Assembly: GCF_002095575.1 (NCBI RefSeq)
Contig: NZ_MLJJ01000007.1
Span: forward strand, 1-64,000
Length of the DNA: 64,000 nucleotides
Source of the DNA: Pantoea septica
GTDB lineage: Bacteria > Pseudomonadota > Gammaproteobacteria > Enterobacterales > Enterobacteriaceae
Reading direction: 5' to 3'
This document shows, in pieces, positions 9,202-19,126 of the stretch; the stretch's first letter is position 1; every line of letters begins with the position of its first letter. Position numbers and translations under genes: made by a program. The notes under the pieces are model-generated. The model did not search any database. It worked only from the letters and a program-made list of their open reading frames with translations, and had not been told where the DNA came from.

Positions 9202-9996
9202 TTAGCGCGCGCTGTAGGGCTTAACCACCCCGCCGAGGCCGGAAACGCTTTGCAGCTCTGAAAGCGAGCTTTGCAGTTTGGCTTTTGAGGCGTCCGGGCC
9301 GACATAGATACGGGTGATTTGTCCCTGCACCGGCGTCGACGGCACGGTAAAGGCGCGATAGCCCGACAGACGCAGCTTCGCCACGATTTCGCTCACCTTC
9401 GCCGCGTTTTTCAACGCGCCGAGCTGCACCACGTAAGCCTGACCGGCAGGCGCGCTCTGCTCTGCGGCCTTCGGCGTTTCCACCGTCTTCGCGGGTTCGC
9501 TCTGCCTGGTTTCCACCGGCTTAGATTCTACCGGCTTTGACTCAACCGTCTTCGGCTGCTCGGCCGGTTTCGGCTGCGCTTTCGGCTGCTCGACCGGTTT
9601 CGCTTTCGACGATTCGGTCGGCCGGGTTTTCGGCTGCTCAGCCTGACGCGGTTTCGCCGGCGTATTCTGATGCACCGGCGGCGGCGTCACCACGCTGGGT
9701 TCGCTTTCGCTTTGCGGCGCGGCGTTGCCCTGCTCGGCGACAGGATTGCCGGCGGCGCTGTTGCTGCTGCTGACCGCGCTGCCCGCGCCCTGCGGCGGCT
9801 GCGACGGCAGCGGCTGCGTCACCGGCGGCACCATCTCGCTATCCTGCTGATCGTCCGGTTTCGGCACCAGCGGAATCGCCGCGAACTCCTCTTTATAATG
9901 CTTCTTTTTGCCGTCCAGCAGGCCCGGCAGCACAATCACGCCGACCGCCACCAGAATAATGGTGCCGACCAGGCGGTTCTGAAACTTACTTGCCAC
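9202..9996 (-). CDS. dedD: Cell division protein DedD (SPOR domain)
   Basis: Septal-ring protein of 264 residues. A short cytoplasmic end and one membrane anchor (FQNRLVGTIILVAVGVIVLP, residues 5-24) are followed by a long Pro/Lys/Glu-rich linker with PVEQPK/VESKPVES repeats, and a C-terminal SPOR domain (AYVVQLGALKNAAKVSEIV onward) that binds denuded septal peptidoglycan. The start is a GTG at 9996 with GGAGAAAGG upstream, giving VASKFQNRLVGT as in E. coli DedD; the frame is open upstream but only reads through folC. The start overlaps the folC stop by 11 bp, so the genes are coupled. Confidence 0.93.
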   Translation of the reverse strand: MASKFQNRLVGTIILVAVGVIVLPGLLDGKKKHYKEEFAAIPLVPKPDDQQDSEMVPPVTQPLPSQPPQGAGSAVSSSNSAAGNPVAEQGNAAPQSESEPSVVTPPPVHQNTPAKPRQAEQPKTRPTESSKAKPVEQPKAQPKPAEQPKTVESKPVESKPVETRQSEPAKTVETPKAAEQSAPAGQAYVVQLGALKNAAKVSEIVAKLRLSGYRAFTVPSTPVQGQITRIYVGPDASKAKLQSSLSELQSVSGLGGVVKPYSAR

Positions 9997-11260
9997 GACC
10001 TTTCTCCGTCTCTGTCGATTCCATGACCTGCGCCACGGTATGGAAAGATCCACATACCAGCACGATGTCCTGCGCGTCGGCCTGGCCGCGCGCCGCCTGC
10101 CAGGCGCTCTCCACGTCGGCAAAGGCGGTGGCCGCGTCGCGAGGCAGATGCGCCATCAGCTCATCGGCGGTAGCGCCGCGCGGTCCGTCAAGCGGCGCGC
10201 AGTACCAGCGATCGATTTGCGGCGCCAGCGCCGCCAGGGTGCCGTCGATATCTTTGTCATGCAGCATCCCCACTACCGCGTGCACCCGGCCCTGTTTCGG
10301 CAGCTGCGCCAGACGCGACGCCAGATAGCTCGCCGCATGAGGGTTATGCGCCACATCGAGGATAACGCGCGGCGATTCGCTTACCGTCTGAAAACGGCCA
10401 GGCAGGATCGCCAGCGGCAGGGTATGGCGGATAATCGCTTCGCTGACCTTAAGGCCGGAGGCGCGCAGCGCCGCCAGCGCCGTGGCCGCGTTGGGCAGCG
10501 GCACCTGCGGCAGCGGCAGATCGTTCAGCTCGCCCTGCGCGTCGCGGTAAGCCCAGCTTTCCGGCTGCTGGCTATAGCGCCAGTCGCGGTCGCGCCGCAG
10601 CAGCTGCGCGCCCTTCTCCGCCGCGACGGCGGCGATGCTGGCGGGCATATCCGGCTCGCCGACCACCGCAGGCTTGCCGCCGCGAAACACCCCCGCTTTC
10701 TCGCGGCCGATGCTTTCACGATCGGGGCCGAGCCAGTCGGTATGGTCCAGCGCGATGCTGGTCACCACCGCCACGTCGGCGTCGACGATATTGGTGGCGT
10801 CCAGACGGCCGCCCAACCCGACTTCGAGGATCGCCACGTCGAGCTGCGCCTGTTGAAACAGGTTCAGCGCGGAGAGCGTGCCGAATTCAAAATAGGTCAG
10901 GGAAACGTCGCCGCGTCCCGCTTCGATTTTCGCAAAGCTCGCGGTATGCAGCGCGGCGTCAAGCTCTTCGCCCTGCACGCGCACGCGTTCGGTATAGCGC
11001 ACCAGATGCGGCGAGCTGTAGACGCCGACGCGGTAGCCCGCCGCTATCAGCAGCGTTTCGAGCGTACGGCAGGTGGTGCCTTTGCCGTTGGTGCCGGCGA
11101 CGGTGAAGACGAAAGGCGCGGGTTTTAACAGGTCGAGGCGCTGCGCGACGCAGCGAATGCGATCCAGGCCCAGCTCGATGGTCTGCGTGTGCAGATGCTC
11201 AAGATAGTAAAGCCACGTGGCCAAAGGCGACGTGGCTTGAGGAAGGTGAAGAGTGTCCAT
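9986..11260 (-). CDS. folC: Bifunctional dihydrofolate synthase/folylpolyglutamate synthase
   Basis: Mur-ligase-like enzyme (424 residues) that adds glutamate to dihydropteroate and lengthens folate polyglutamate tails. The ATP loop VAGTNGKGTT is at residues 54-63; GLGGRLDATN (residues 148-157) and HNPHAAS further on are Mur-ligase signature and ligand residues. Start at 11260 gives MDTLHLPQATSPLATWLYYL, colinear with E. coli FolC after a few residues. Part of the accD-folC-dedD series, with accD 86 bp upstream. Confidence 0.96.
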   Translation of the reverse strand: MDTLHLPQATSPLATWLYYLEHLHTQTIELGLDRIRCVAQRLDLLKPAPFVFTVAGTNGKGTTCRTLETLLIAAGYRVGVYSSPHLVRYTERVRVQGEELDAALHTASFAKIEAGRGDVSLTYFEFGTLSALNLFQQAQLDVAILEVGLGGRLDATNIVDADVAVVTSIALDHTDWLGPDRESIGREKAGVFRGGKPAVVGEPDMPASIAAVAAEKGAQLLRRDRDWRYSQQPESWAYRDAQGELNDLPLPQVPLPNAATALAALRASGLKVSEAIIRHTLPLAILPGRFQTVSESPRVILDVAHNPHAASYLASRLAQLPKQGRVHAVVGMLHDKDIDGTLAALAPQIDRWYCAPLDGPRGATADELMAHLPRDAATAFADVESAWQAARGQADAQDIVLVCGSFHTVAQVMESTETEKGRGK

Positions 11261-11346
11261 ATGTCCCGTTTAACAGATTTTGACCCGGTTCAGCCGGTTC
11301 GACGGTGCATTGGTGAAAGGCGCGGCGCGCGCGCCTCTCTCTCCTG

Positions 11347-12258
11347 TCAGGCCTCGTTGCTTTCCGGCTCTTCCGCAGGCGCGGTCGGTTCGCCATCGTG
11401 CAGCGGCGCGGGAAGATTCATCATCTTCGCCAGCAGGCTCGCCAGTTTATAACGCATTTCCGGGCGGCGAATGATCATATCGATCGCGCCCTTCTCAATC
11501 AGGAACTCGCTGCGCTGGAAGCCCGGCGGCAGTTTTTCGCGCACGGTCTGCTCGATAACGCGCGGACCGGCGAAGCCGATAAGCGCCTTCGGCTCAGCGA
11601 CGTTAAGGTCGCCCAGCATCGCGAAGCTGGCGGAAACGCCGCCCATGGTCGGGTCGGTCAGCACCGAAATATAGGGCAGACCGCGCTCCTGCATTTTGGC
11701 CAGCGCGGCGCTGGTTTTCGCCATCTGCATCAGCGACATTAGCGCTTCCTGCATACGCGCGCCGCCGCTGGCGGAGAAGCAGATCAGCGGACAGTTGTCT
11801 TCCAGCGCCTGCTCGACCGCACGCACGAAGCGCGCGCCGACCACCGAACCCATCGAGCCGCCCATAAAGGCGAACTCGAACGCGGCGGCCACAACCGGCA
11901 TGCCGTGCAGCTGACCTTTCATCACGATCAGCGCGTCTTTTTCTTCCGTCTCTTTCTGCGCAGCGGCAAGGCGATCCTTATACTTCTTGGAGTCGCGGAA
12001 TTTCAGGATATCCTTCGGCTCCAGCTCGCTGCCCAGCTCGGTCTGCGTGCCCTGATCGAGCAGGCTGTTGAGGCGCTCGCGGGCGTGCATGCGCATGTGA
12101 TGGTCGCACTTCGGGCAGACCTCAAGATTACGCTCCAGCTCGGCGCGGTACAGAACCTGACCGCAGCTGTCGCACTTGGTCCAGACCCCTTCCGGGATGC
12201 TGGCACGGCGTGCAGGCGTAACGTTGCTTTTATTAAGAATGCGTTCAATCCAGCTCAT
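11347..12258 (-). CDS. accD: Acetyl-CoA carboxylase carboxyltransferase subunit beta
   Basis: Beta subunit (303 residues) of the carboxyltransferase that forms malonyl-CoA for fatty acid synthesis. A four-Cys zinc ribbon lies at Cys29, Cys32, Cys48 and Cys51, followed by the crotonase-like core ([20 protein letters not shown]). In E. coli AccD can bind its own mRNA through the zinc ribbon. Standard length; the N-terminus [20 protein letters not shown] matches the family. Confidence 0.97.
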   Translation of the reverse strand: MSWIERILNKSNVTPARRASIPEGVWTKCDSCGQVLYRAELERNLEVCPKCDHHMRMHARERLNSLLDQGTQTELGSELEPKDILKFRDSKKYKDRLAAAQKETEEKDALIVMKGQLHGMPVVAAAFEFAFMGGSMGSVVGARFVRAVEQALEDNCPLICFSASGGARMQEALMSLMQMAKTSAALAKMQERGLPYISVLTDPTMGGVSASFAMLGDLNVAEPKALIGFAGPRVIEQTVREKLPPGFQRSEFLIEKGAIDMIIRRPEMRYKLASLLAKMMNLPAPLHDGEPTAPAEEPESNEA

Positions 12259-12408
12259 TGAAGACCTTTTTGTTTAAAACTGACCTGGTCCAGTCATCTT
12301 ATTTGCCGCTGAAAACCGCTTCAGCAGACATGAAATGTCGCTCATTAAACCACAACCCATTCCGACTGTGGATAAAAATCTGGTCTAACCGCGGCGCGAC
12401 CGAACCCG

Positions 12409-13071
12409 TTACGGCTGTTTGCTCTGTTTCGCCTGGCGGCGGTGACGCCACACTTCAATGACGCCGGGCAGTACCGACACCACAATGATCCCCACGATCA
12501 GCAGCTTAAGGTTCTCCTGCACCACCGGCAGGTCGCCGAACAGATAGCCCGCGTAGGAGAACAGCAGCACCCACGCCAGCGCGCCGGCGACGTTAAACAG
12601 GGCGAAATGGCGATAGGACATATGCCCCATGCCGGCGACGAAAGGCGCAAAGGTGCGCACAATCGGCACGAAACGCGCCAGGATGATGGTCTTGCCGCCG
12701 TGGCGATCGTAAAACGCATGGGTTTTATCGAGATAGCTGCGGCGGAAGATGCGCGAGTTCGGGTTGCTGAACAGACGCTCGCCGAACAGACGGCCGATGG
12801 TGTAGTTCACCGCGTCGCCCAGCACGGCGGCCACGACCAGCAGCGCCGCCATCAGGTGGACATTGAGGTCGTTGCCCGGCAGCGCCGCCAGCGCGCCCGC
12901 CACGAACAGCAGCGAGTCGCCAGGCAGGAAAGGCGTTACCACCAGGCCGGTTTCGCAAAACAGGATCAGGAACAGAATGGCGTAAATCCAGATGCCGTAC
13001 TGCGCAACCAGCTCGGCCAGATGCACATCAATATGCAGAATAAAATCAACCAAAAAATGGACGAACTCCAT
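12409..13071 (-). CDS. dedA: DedA-family inner-membrane protein
   Basis: Membrane protein of 220 residues with the DedA/SNARE-associated domain. Key motifs are the acidic/FLPGD stretch ([20 protein letters not shown]) and [20 protein letters not shown], where conserved Arg and Pro residues sit in re-entrant loops. The family is implicated in lipid-carrier flipping and membrane-potential homeostasis. The ATG at 13071 ([20 protein letters not shown]) matches E. coli DedA; the open frame further upstream overlaps truA and is not used. Follows truA by 26 bp. Confidence 0.95.
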   Translation of the reverse strand: MEFVHFLVDFILHIDVHLAELVAQYGIWIYAILFLILFCETGLVVTPFLPGDSLLFVAGALAALPGNDLNVHLMAALLVVAAVLGDAVNYTIGRLFGERLFSNPNSRIFRRSYLDKTHAFYDRHGGKTIILARFVPIVRTFAPFVAGMGHMSYRHFALFNVAGALAWVLLFSYAGYLFGDLPVVQENLKLLIVGIIVVSVLPGVIEVWRHRRQAKQSKQP

Positions 13072-13097
13072 AACGCCTCTCTGAAATGACCTGCTAA

Positions 13098-13901
13098 TTA
13101 ATCCACCAGGAACAAGGGTCCCATTGGCGGTTCGGGTAACGCAAAATGCGACGGATAATCCACCGCCACTAAATAGAGCCCTTCCGCTCTGGCCGTCGCC
13201 GCCGCCAGGGTGCGATCTTTCGCCGCCAGCAGCGTCGCCATCCACTCCTCCGGCTGGTTGCCGCAGCCGATCTCCATCAGGCTGCCGACGATATTACGCA
13301 CCATGTGATGCACAAAGGCGTTGGCCTTGATATCGACGATAACGAACGCCCCCTGCCGCGTAACGTTCAGGTGCATCACGTTGCGCCACGGCGTGCGCGA
13401 CTGGCACTGCACGGCGCGGAACGAGGTAAAGTCGTTTTCGCCCAGCAGGCACTGTCCGGCGCGGTGCATCTTCTCGGCATCCAGCGGATGATAAAAATGC
13501 GTGACGCCGCGTCCCAGGATCGCCGGGCGCAGCCGCTGGTTGTAAATCAGGTAGCGGTAGCGCCGCGCCGTCGCGCTGAAGCGCGCGTGGAATTCGTCCG
13601 GCACCGCTTTTACCCAGCGCACCGCGATATCCTCCGGCAGGTTGGCGTTAACGCCCAGCGTCCAGGCGCCGTCGGCGCGCTGCGACGTGGTTTCGAAGTG
13701 CACCACCTGACCGGTGCCGTGCACGCCGGCGTCGGTGCGCCCGGCGCAGAACACGTTCACCTCATGGTTCGCCACCTTCGACAGCGCTTTTTCCAGCTTC
13801 TCCTGCACGCTGCGCACTTCCTGCTGACGCTGCCAGCCGTAGTAGCGGCTGCCGTCATACTCGACGCCCAGCGCCAGCTTATAGGTCTGACCTTCCGACA
13901 T
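13098..13901 (-). CDS. truA: tRNA pseudouridine(38-40) synthase TruA
   Basis: Modifies uridines 38-40 in the anticodon arm of many tRNAs. Length 267 residues; the catalytic Asp57 is in [10 protein letters not shown], with the second TruA-type stretch [18 protein letters not shown] near residue 200. The ATG shares bases with the usg stop at 13901, as in E. coli, where usg-truA-dedA are co-transcribed. Confidence 0.96.
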   Translation of the reverse strand: MSEGQTYKLALGVEYDGSRYYGWQRQQEVRSVQEKLEKALSKVANHEVNVFCAGRTDAGVHGTGQVVHFETTSQRADGAWTLGVNANLPEDIAVRWVKAVPDEFHARFSATARRYRYLIYNQRLRPAILGRGVTHFYHPLDAEKMHRAGQCLLGENDFTSFRAVQCQSRTPWRNVMHLNVTRQGAFVIVDIKANAFVHHMVRNIVGSLMEIGCGNQPEEWMATLLAAKDRTLAAATARAEGLYLVAVDYPSHFALPEPPMGPLFLVD

Positions 13902-14911
13902 TACCAGAGATACTCCTGCACCAGCTTCTCAGCCGTTTTCACCGCCATCAGCGCGCCGCCGAAGCGGATATTGTCCGCCACCGACCAGAACTGCAGCAGT
14001 TCGGGGATGCCGTAGTCGTTACGCACGCAGCCGATGCTGAGCTGTTCGTTGCCGGAGGCGTCGCCGACCTGCGTCGGATAGCTCTCCTCGTCGCTCAGAT
14101 TGATATCGACCGCCTGCGCCAGCTCGGCGCGCGCCTCGTCCGCCGACAGCGGACGCAGGCTCTCCAGGTGCACGATCTGCGCGTTGCCGTAAAAGACCGG
14201 CGCCTGCACGCTGGTGACCGCTATCGGCAGCCCGTCGTCCTGCAGCACCTTACGCACCTGCTCGACCAGACGCCGCTCGCTGGCGACGCTGCCCTCCGCG
14301 TCGGCCAGCTGCGGCAGCAGGTTAAACGCCAGCTGGCGGCCGAAAAAGTGCTCTTCCGCCGGCACGCCGTTAAGCAGTCGCGCGCTCTCGCCCGCCAGGC
14401 CGTCGACCGCGCTTTTGCCGTGGCTGGAGACGGAGAGCAGGTTAGTGACCTGCAAACGGCCCAGGCCCGCCGCGTCAACCAGCGGCTTGATGGCGCTGAG
14501 CAGCTGACTGGTCAGGCTGTCGGCGACGCTCACCAGATTGCGGTTGCGGTAGTCCGCCAGCACCTGCGGGTTGACGTCCGGCACCACCAGCGGCACGTCC
14601 GGCGACAGCGCGAAGCAGTCGCTGCTGTCGATCACCAGACAACCGGCGCTGGCGGCCTCGTCGGCATAGCGCGCCGAGGCGTCGCGTCCGGCGACGAAAA
14701 AGGCCAGCTGCGCCTGCGACCAGTCGAAATCGGCCGCGTTTTCGACGCGCAGCGAGCGTCCCTCAAAACGCAGCGTCTCGCCGGCGCTGTTTTCGCTCGC
14801 CAGCAGATACAATTCACCAACCGGGAACTGGCGTTCCGCCAGCAGCTCCAGTACAGCGTTCCCTACTGCGCCTGTCGCGCCAAGTAGCGCAATATTCCAG
14901 CCGTCAGACAT
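13901..14911 (-). CDS. usg: Usg, aspartate-semialdehyde dehydrogenase-like protein
   Basis: Protein of 336 residues with the aspartate-semialdehyde dehydrogenase fold: N-terminal NAD(P) loop [15 protein letters not shown] (residues 10-24). The position aligned with the catalytic Cys of true ASD enzymes (PNCST) is occupied by SVADSLTSQ, with Ser132, so dehydrogenase activity is unlikely. Function of Usg is unknown; it is conserved between pdxB and truA. A hairpin with a T-run lies between pdxB and this gene, so some transcription may start here. Confidence 0.92.
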   Translation of the reverse strand: MSDGWNIALLGATGAVGNAVLELLAERQFPVGELYLLASENSAGETLRFEGRSLRVENAADFDWSQAQLAFFVAGRDASARYADEAASAGCLVIDSSDCFALSPDVPLVVPDVNPQVLADYRNRNLVSVADSLTSQLLSAIKPLVDAAGLGRLQVTNLLSVSSHGKSAVDGLAGESARLLNGVPAEEHFFGRQLAFNLLPQLADAEGSVASERRLVEQVRKVLQDDGLPIAVTSVQAPVFYGNAQIVHLESLRPLSADEARAELAQAVDINLSDEESYPTQVGDASGNEQLSIGCVRNDYGIPELLQFWSVADNIRFGGALMAVKTAEKLVQEYLW

Positions 14912-14934
14912 GTTGGTTTACTCCAGACAATGAC

Positions 14935-14966
14935 ATAAAAACAGAAGGCGGTGATATTCACCGCCC
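14935..14966 (-). terminator. Hairpin with T-run after pdxB (terminator or attenuator)
   Basis: GGCGGTGA/TCACCGCC (14947-14954, 14958-14965) forms a near-palindromic stem. Read on the minus strand it is followed by TTCTGTTTTT. It lies about 50 nt after the pdxB stop and just upstream of usg, so it may reduce read-through from pdxB into usg-truA-dedA. Confidence 0.6.
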
Positions 14967-15015
14967 AGGTTTCGGAATTATCCCCCGCCGCGTCCGGCGC
15001 GGCGAGAAGATTAAT

Positions 15016-16152
15016 TTAGCTGTTGTTGAGACGCGCGCAAAAACCCAGGGCGTTCAACAGGCTGGCGCTTTCCGCATCGTTGCAGATCACCTCCAGCGAT
15101 GACCACTCCCGGCGCTCCTGATAGGTTTTGCGCAGGCGGTCGAATTCGCCTGGTTTCGCCGCCACTTTACGCAGCGGCGCGTCGTCGCGGCGCACATCAT
15201 ACACCAGATGCGCCAGACGTTTCAGCGTTGCCTGATCGAGCGGGCCGTTGAGCGTGACGCTGCTGAATTCCGGCGTCGGCAGCAGCTCGCTGAGCGGCAC
15301 CTGCTGCGGCTGGCCGAGGAAGTCGCACCAGGCTTCGAATACCTGGGTGGTGCCGCGCGCTTTCCCCTCCAGCGTATAGCCGGCGATATGGGCGGTGCCG
15401 ATATCCACGCGATCCAGCAAATCGAGCGACAGCGCCGGTTCCGGCTCCCAGACGTCGAGCACCACGCTGAGATCGTTGCGCATCTTCAGCACCTCCAGCA
15501 GCGCGGCGTTATCCACCACTGGCCCACGGCAGGCGTTGATCAGAATAGCGTTGGGCTTCAGCGCCATCAGCAGGGCCGCATCGGCGAGATGCCAGCTTTT
15601 ATAGGGACCCTCTTTGAACAGCGGCGTATGGAAGGTCAGGATATCCGCCTCCGCCACCAGCGCGTCGAGCGAGCGGAAGTCGCCTGCGTCGCCGCGATCG
15701 GCGCGCGGCGGATCGCACAGCAGGGTTTTCACGCCCCAGGCTTCCAGCCGTTTTTGCAGCCGGCCGCCGACGTTGCCGACGCCGACGATGCCGACGGTAC
15801 GGTCGCGGAGCGCAAAGCCGTCGCGCTCCGCCAGCATCAGCAGCGCGGAGAAGACATACTCCACCACCGCGATAGCGTTACAGCCCGGCGCGGCGGAGAA
15901 CGCGACGCCCGCCTGGCGCAGCCAGGCTTCATCAATATGGTCGGTACCCGCCGTGGCGGTGCCGACGAACTTCACCGGCTTGCCCGCCAGCAGCGCTTCA
16001 TTGACCTGCGTCACCGAGCGCACCATCAGGCCGTCGGCATCATCCAGTTCCTGCTGCGGCAGCGGACGACCCGGCACCGCCAGCACCTTGCCGGTACGGC
16101 TGAACAGTTCACGCGCATAGGGCATATTTTCATCGACAAGAATCTTCACCAC
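15016..16152 (-). CDS. pdxB: Erythronate-4-phosphate dehydrogenase
   Basis: Second enzyme of DXP-dependent pyridoxal phosphate synthesis, 378 residues. D-2-hydroxyacid dehydrogenase fold with the NAD loop [12 protein letters not shown] (about residues 122-133), [12 protein letters not shown], and the catalytic His in [13 protein letters not shown], followed by the PdxB-specific C-terminal dimerisation domain. The start at 16152 gives [20 protein letters not shown], family-like. Confidence 0.96.
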   Translation of the reverse strand: MVKILVDENMPYARELFSRTGKVLAVPGRPLPQQELDDADGLMVRSVTQVNEALLAGKPVKFVGTATAGTDHIDEAWLRQAGVAFSAAPGCNAIAVVEYVFSALLMLAERDGFALRDRTVGIVGVGNVGGRLQKRLEAWGVKTLLCDPPRADRGDAGDFRSLDALVAEADILTFHTPLFKEGPYKSWHLADAALLMALKPNAILINACRGPVVDNAALLEVLKMRNDLSVVLDVWEPEPALSLDLLDRVDIGTAHIAGYTLEGKARGTTQVFEAWCDFLGQPQQVPLSELLPTPEFSSVTLNGPLDQATLKRLAHLVYDVRRDDAPLRKVAAKPGEFDRLRKTYQERREWSSLEVICNDAESASLLNALGFCARLNNS

Positions 16153-16207
16153 GGCTTTCCTGCTGGTTGCGTTATTGAGATGCGTTATTGTGGCACAAAC
16201 GCGCCTG

Positions 16208-16987
16208 TTAACCCAGGCGTGCGCGGTAGCGATCCGGCGTGGTGCCCGCCTGCTGCTGGAACATGACGATCAGCGCCGACGCCGAGCTATAGCCGAGATC
16301 GTGCGCAATCGCCTGCACGCTTTTGCCCTGCCCCAGCTGCGCGACGGCATGCAGAAAACGCAGCCGCTGCCGCCATTCGCCGAAAGACATGTGCAGCTCC
16401 TGACGACAGCGGCGCGCCAGGGTGCGCTCGGTGGTAAAGACCCGCGCCGCCCATTCCGCCAGCGTGGTGTTGTCGCCGGGATGCGCCTCCAGCGCGTGCA
16501 GCACCGGCGCGAGAAACTTATCCTGAGAGCCCGGCAAATAGCTCTCCTGCACCGGCGCCAGCCGCAGCCGATCGCGCAGCACCTCGCACAGCCGCCACTG
16601 CTCCGCGCGCGCTGGCTGTTCGAGGCCGAGGCGCGCGAACTCGTCCATAATCGCATGCACGATGGCGTCGACGTTCAGCAGGCACGCCTGCTGCGGCAGG
16701 CCGTCGCACAGCTCGGCGGCGAGATTGAAGGTGCGGAACTGCGCCTGCTGATGGTTGTAGCTGGCGTGCCGCTGTCGCGGCGGGATCCAGATGGGGATGC
16801 TGGCGGGCGTCAGCAGCCGTTCGCCCTCGACGTTCATCTCCAGCACGTGACGCGTCACGAAGATCACCTGTCCCCATTCGTGGGCGTGCGGGAGATATTC
16901 GGTTTTCGCGTTGGTTTGTTCATAGCGCATAAAATAGCGAAGCCGCAGCGCATCCTCGGGCGGCTGGTATTCAACCTGTAAATTCAT
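16208..16987 (-). CDS. AraC-family transcriptional regulator with N-terminal cupin
   Basis: Protein of 259 residues. The first half has a cupin-type sensor region ([20 protein letters not shown], then [10 protein letters not shown]) and the C-terminal ~100 residues an AraC DNA-binding domain with both HTH motifs ([40 protein letters not shown]). It resembles NimR/YeaM-type regulators that control a divergent exporter. Here it is divergent from an EamA transporter across about 95 bp, which is the probable target. Ligand unknown. Confidence 0.85.
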   Translation of the reverse strand: MNLQVEYQPPEDALRLRYFMRYEQTNAKTEYLPHAHEWGQVIFVTRHVLEMNVEGERLLTPASIPIWIPPRQRHASYNHQQAQFRTFNLAAELCDGLPQQACLLNVDAIVHAIMDEFARLGLEQPARAEQWRLCEVLRDRLRLAPVQESYLPGSQDKFLAPVLHALEAHPGDNTTLAEWAARVFTTERTLARRCRQELHMSFGEWRQRLRFLHAVAQLGQGKSVQAIAHDLGYSSASALIVMFQQQAGTTPDRYRARLG

Positions 16988-17081
16988 TCTGTCCGGTCAG
17001 CAAGGTTTTTTGTCTGTTTTTTACTATCTCCTTAAAAGCGGTCAAAAGTAAACTAGCCGCCTACATCCGCAGGAGAAGACC

Positions 17082-17978
17082 ATGAACTTACTTTTTCCGC
17101 TGCTGGCGGTGCTGATCTGGTCGGTGAATACCATCGTCAGCAAGCTCTCTGCCGGCAGCATCGATCCCGCCGCTATTTCGTTTTACCGCTGGCTGCTGGC
17201 GCTGATGGTGCTCACGCCTTTCGCGCTGCCGGGCGCGTGGCGGCATCGCCATGCCATCCGCGCCAGCCTGGGACGCCTGCTGATCCTCGGCCTGCTCGGC
17301 ATGGTGCTCTATCAAAGCATGGCCTACTACGCGGCGCACAGCGTCTCGGCGGTGATGATGGGCATTCTGGGCGCCACCATTCCGCTGCTCACCATTCTGC
17401 TGAGTCTGGTGGTGCTGCGGCTGGCGCCAACGCGCGGCATTCTTATCGGCGGCGTGCTCTCTTTCGCGGGGCTGGTGTGGCTGGTGAGCGAAGGCCATCC
17501 CGCCCAGCTGCTGCACCAGCGTCTCGGCAGCGGCGAACTGATGATGCTGGCCGCCTCTACCTCCTACGCGCTCTACGGCGTGCTGACCAAACGCTGGGCG
17601 ATCCCGCTGCCAACCTGGCAGAGCCTCTACGTGCAGGTCTTTTTCGGCGTACTGCTGCTGCTGCCCGGCTTCCTGCACGCCCCCGACGTCGCGCTGAATA
17701 CGCGCAATATTCCGCTGGTGCTGTTCGCCGGGCTGTTCGCCTCGATTATCGCGCCCTTTTTATGGATCCTCGGCGTGCAGCGTCTGGGCGCCAGCACCAC
17801 CAGCATTTTTATGAATTTCGTTCCGGCCTTTACCGCCGTGATCGCGGTGCTGTTTCTGCATGAACAGCTGCGCGCCTGTCACTGGATCGGCGGCGCCATG
17901 ACGCTGGTGGGTGTGATCCTCGCGCAGCGCCTGAAGACTCCGCTCAGGCGTCCTAAGGCGGCGCCGACGCCCGGCTGA
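17082..17978 (+). CDS. EamA (DMT superfamily) transporter
   Basis: Inner-membrane protein of 298 residues with ten predicted membrane helices as two EamA repeats; typical motifs are SVNTIVSKLSAGSIDPAAIS and FYRWLLALMVL in repeat one and PAFTAVIAVLFLHEQL near the end of repeat two. Members export metabolites or amino acids, or import nucleotide-type solutes. An AGGAGA ribosome site precedes the ATG. Divergent AraC regulator next door probably controls it; a strong terminator follows. Confidence 0.88.
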   Translation: MNLLFPLLAVLIWSVNTIVSKLSAGSIDPAAISFYRWLLALMVLTPFALPGAWRHRHAIRASLGRLLILGLLGMVLYQSMAYYAAHSVSAVMMGILGATIPLLTILLSLVVLRLAPTRGILIGGVLSFAGLVWLVSEGHPAQLLHQRLGSGELMMLAASTSYALYGVLTKRWAIPLPTWQSLYVQVFFGVLLLLPGFLHAPDVALNTRNIPLVLFAGLFASIIAPFLWILGVQRLGASTTSIFMNFVPAFTAVIAVLFLHEQLRACHWIGGAMTLVGVILAQRLKTPLRRPKAAPTPG

Positions 17979-17987
17979 ATAAACACA

Positions 17988-18018
17988 GGCCCCCGTGGGA
18001 TTTCCCGGGGGCTTTTGC
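17988..18018 (+). terminator. Rho-independent terminator after the EamA gene
   Basis: GCCCCCG (17989-17995) pairs with CGGGGGC (18006-18012), followed by TTTT, starting 10 nt after the transporter stop codon. Confidence 0.85.
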
Positions 18019-18077
18019 TATCATGGCGCATCTTTTTTCCGGCGCACCCCACGCTGTCTTGTTTCAAGGATTCCGCC

Positions 18078-19109
18078 ATGCAACCTCTTAGCGGCCCCGG
18101 TGCGCCGATGGGCGATCGTTCCACTGTCACGCCGTCAACCGGCGCGTCCCGTCCCGGCGCGACGCCTGGCGATCAGCCACTCTCGCCGGCCCAGCGCACC
18201 ACGCTGGAACGCCTGATCGTGCGCATTATCTCCTTCAGCACCCTAAAAGCGCCTGAACTCTGGGCGGGCGTGCAGCGCGAAGTGGGGGTAAAAAGCGAGG
18301 CGGAGCTGCAGTCGCGCCATTTTCCGGCGGCGGAGCAGTATCTCAATAGCCGTCTGACGCAGGCGGAGACCGGACGCGCCACGCGCCAGCTGCTGACCCA
18401 GCTCACCGACCTGTTACCGCAGGGCAATAACCGTCAGGCGGTAAGCGATTTTATTCGTCAGCAGTTCGGCCAGACGGTGCTGAGTTCCCTGTCGCAGGAT
18501 CAGCTGCGTCAGGTGCTGACCATGCTGCAGAACGGCCAGATGGCGATCCCGCAGCCGCAGCAGTCGCGTACCACCGACCGCACCCTGCTGCCCGCCGAGC
18601 ACCAGACGCTGAATCAGCAGATCGCCCGACTGGCCGCCGCGACCGGCGAGTCCACCGGCAAGATCTGGGCTTCGGCGCTTAAGCTGGCCAACCTCACCAG
18701 CGGCGATCCCATTCCGTCGCGCCATTTCCCGCTTTTGACGCAATATTTGCAGGTGCGTCAGACGCTGAGCCAGCACAGCGCGCCTACTCTGCAGGTGCTC
18801 GAGGCCTCGCTGAAGCAGCCGCTCGACAGCAGCGAACGCCAGCAGCTGGAGGATTACAGCCTGCAGCGCTTCCAGGCGACGCCGCAGACGATGCTGACGC
18901 AGGCGCAGACTCAGGATCTGCTCAACCATCTTTTCGCGCGCCGCGCCGAAAGGCATCAGGAACAGCCGCTGGCCGCCAGCGCGCTGCGTCCGCAGCCAAT
19001 CTGGGCGCCTTTTATCGCCGCGCTGCCCCAGCCGCTGGCGCAGCGCCCGATGCTGGGCATCGCCGCGGCGCTGATGGTCCTCTTCTTGCTGCTCTGGCTG
19101 GTGATCTGA
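18078..19109 (+). CDS. flk: Flagellar regulator Flk
   Basis: Protein of 343 residues anchored by a single C-terminal membrane segment (MLGIAAALMVLFLLLWLVI), with the bulk in the cytoplasm. The N-terminus MQPLSGPGAPMGDRS and blocks such as QQRTTLERL-like, SRHFPAAEQYLNSRL and GNNRQAVSDFIRQQFGQT are colinear with E. coli Flk. In Salmonella Flk stops premature secretion of the anti-sigma factor FlgM until the hook is complete. The position between pdxB and fabB is conserved. The ATG at 18078 is chosen over one at 18015 because it starts at the conserved N-terminus. Confidence 0.9.
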   Translation: MQPLSGPGAPMGDRSTVTPSTGASRPGATPGDQPLSPAQRTTLERLIVRIISFSTLKAPELWAGVQREVGVKSEAELQSRHFPAAEQYLNSRLTQAETGRATRQLLTQLTDLLPQGNNRQAVSDFIRQQFGQTVLSSLSQDQLRQVLTMLQNGQMAIPQPQQSRTTDRTLLPAEHQTLNQQIARLAAATGESTGKIWASALKLANLTSGDPIPSRHFPLLTQYLQVRQTLSQHSAPTLQVLEASLKQPLDSSERQQLEDYSLQRFQATPQTMLTQAQTQDLLNHLFARRAERHQEQPLAASALRPQPIWAPFIAALPQPLAQRPMLGIAAALMVLFLLLWLVI

Positions 19110-19126
19110 GTGAGCCGCCGCGCGCT

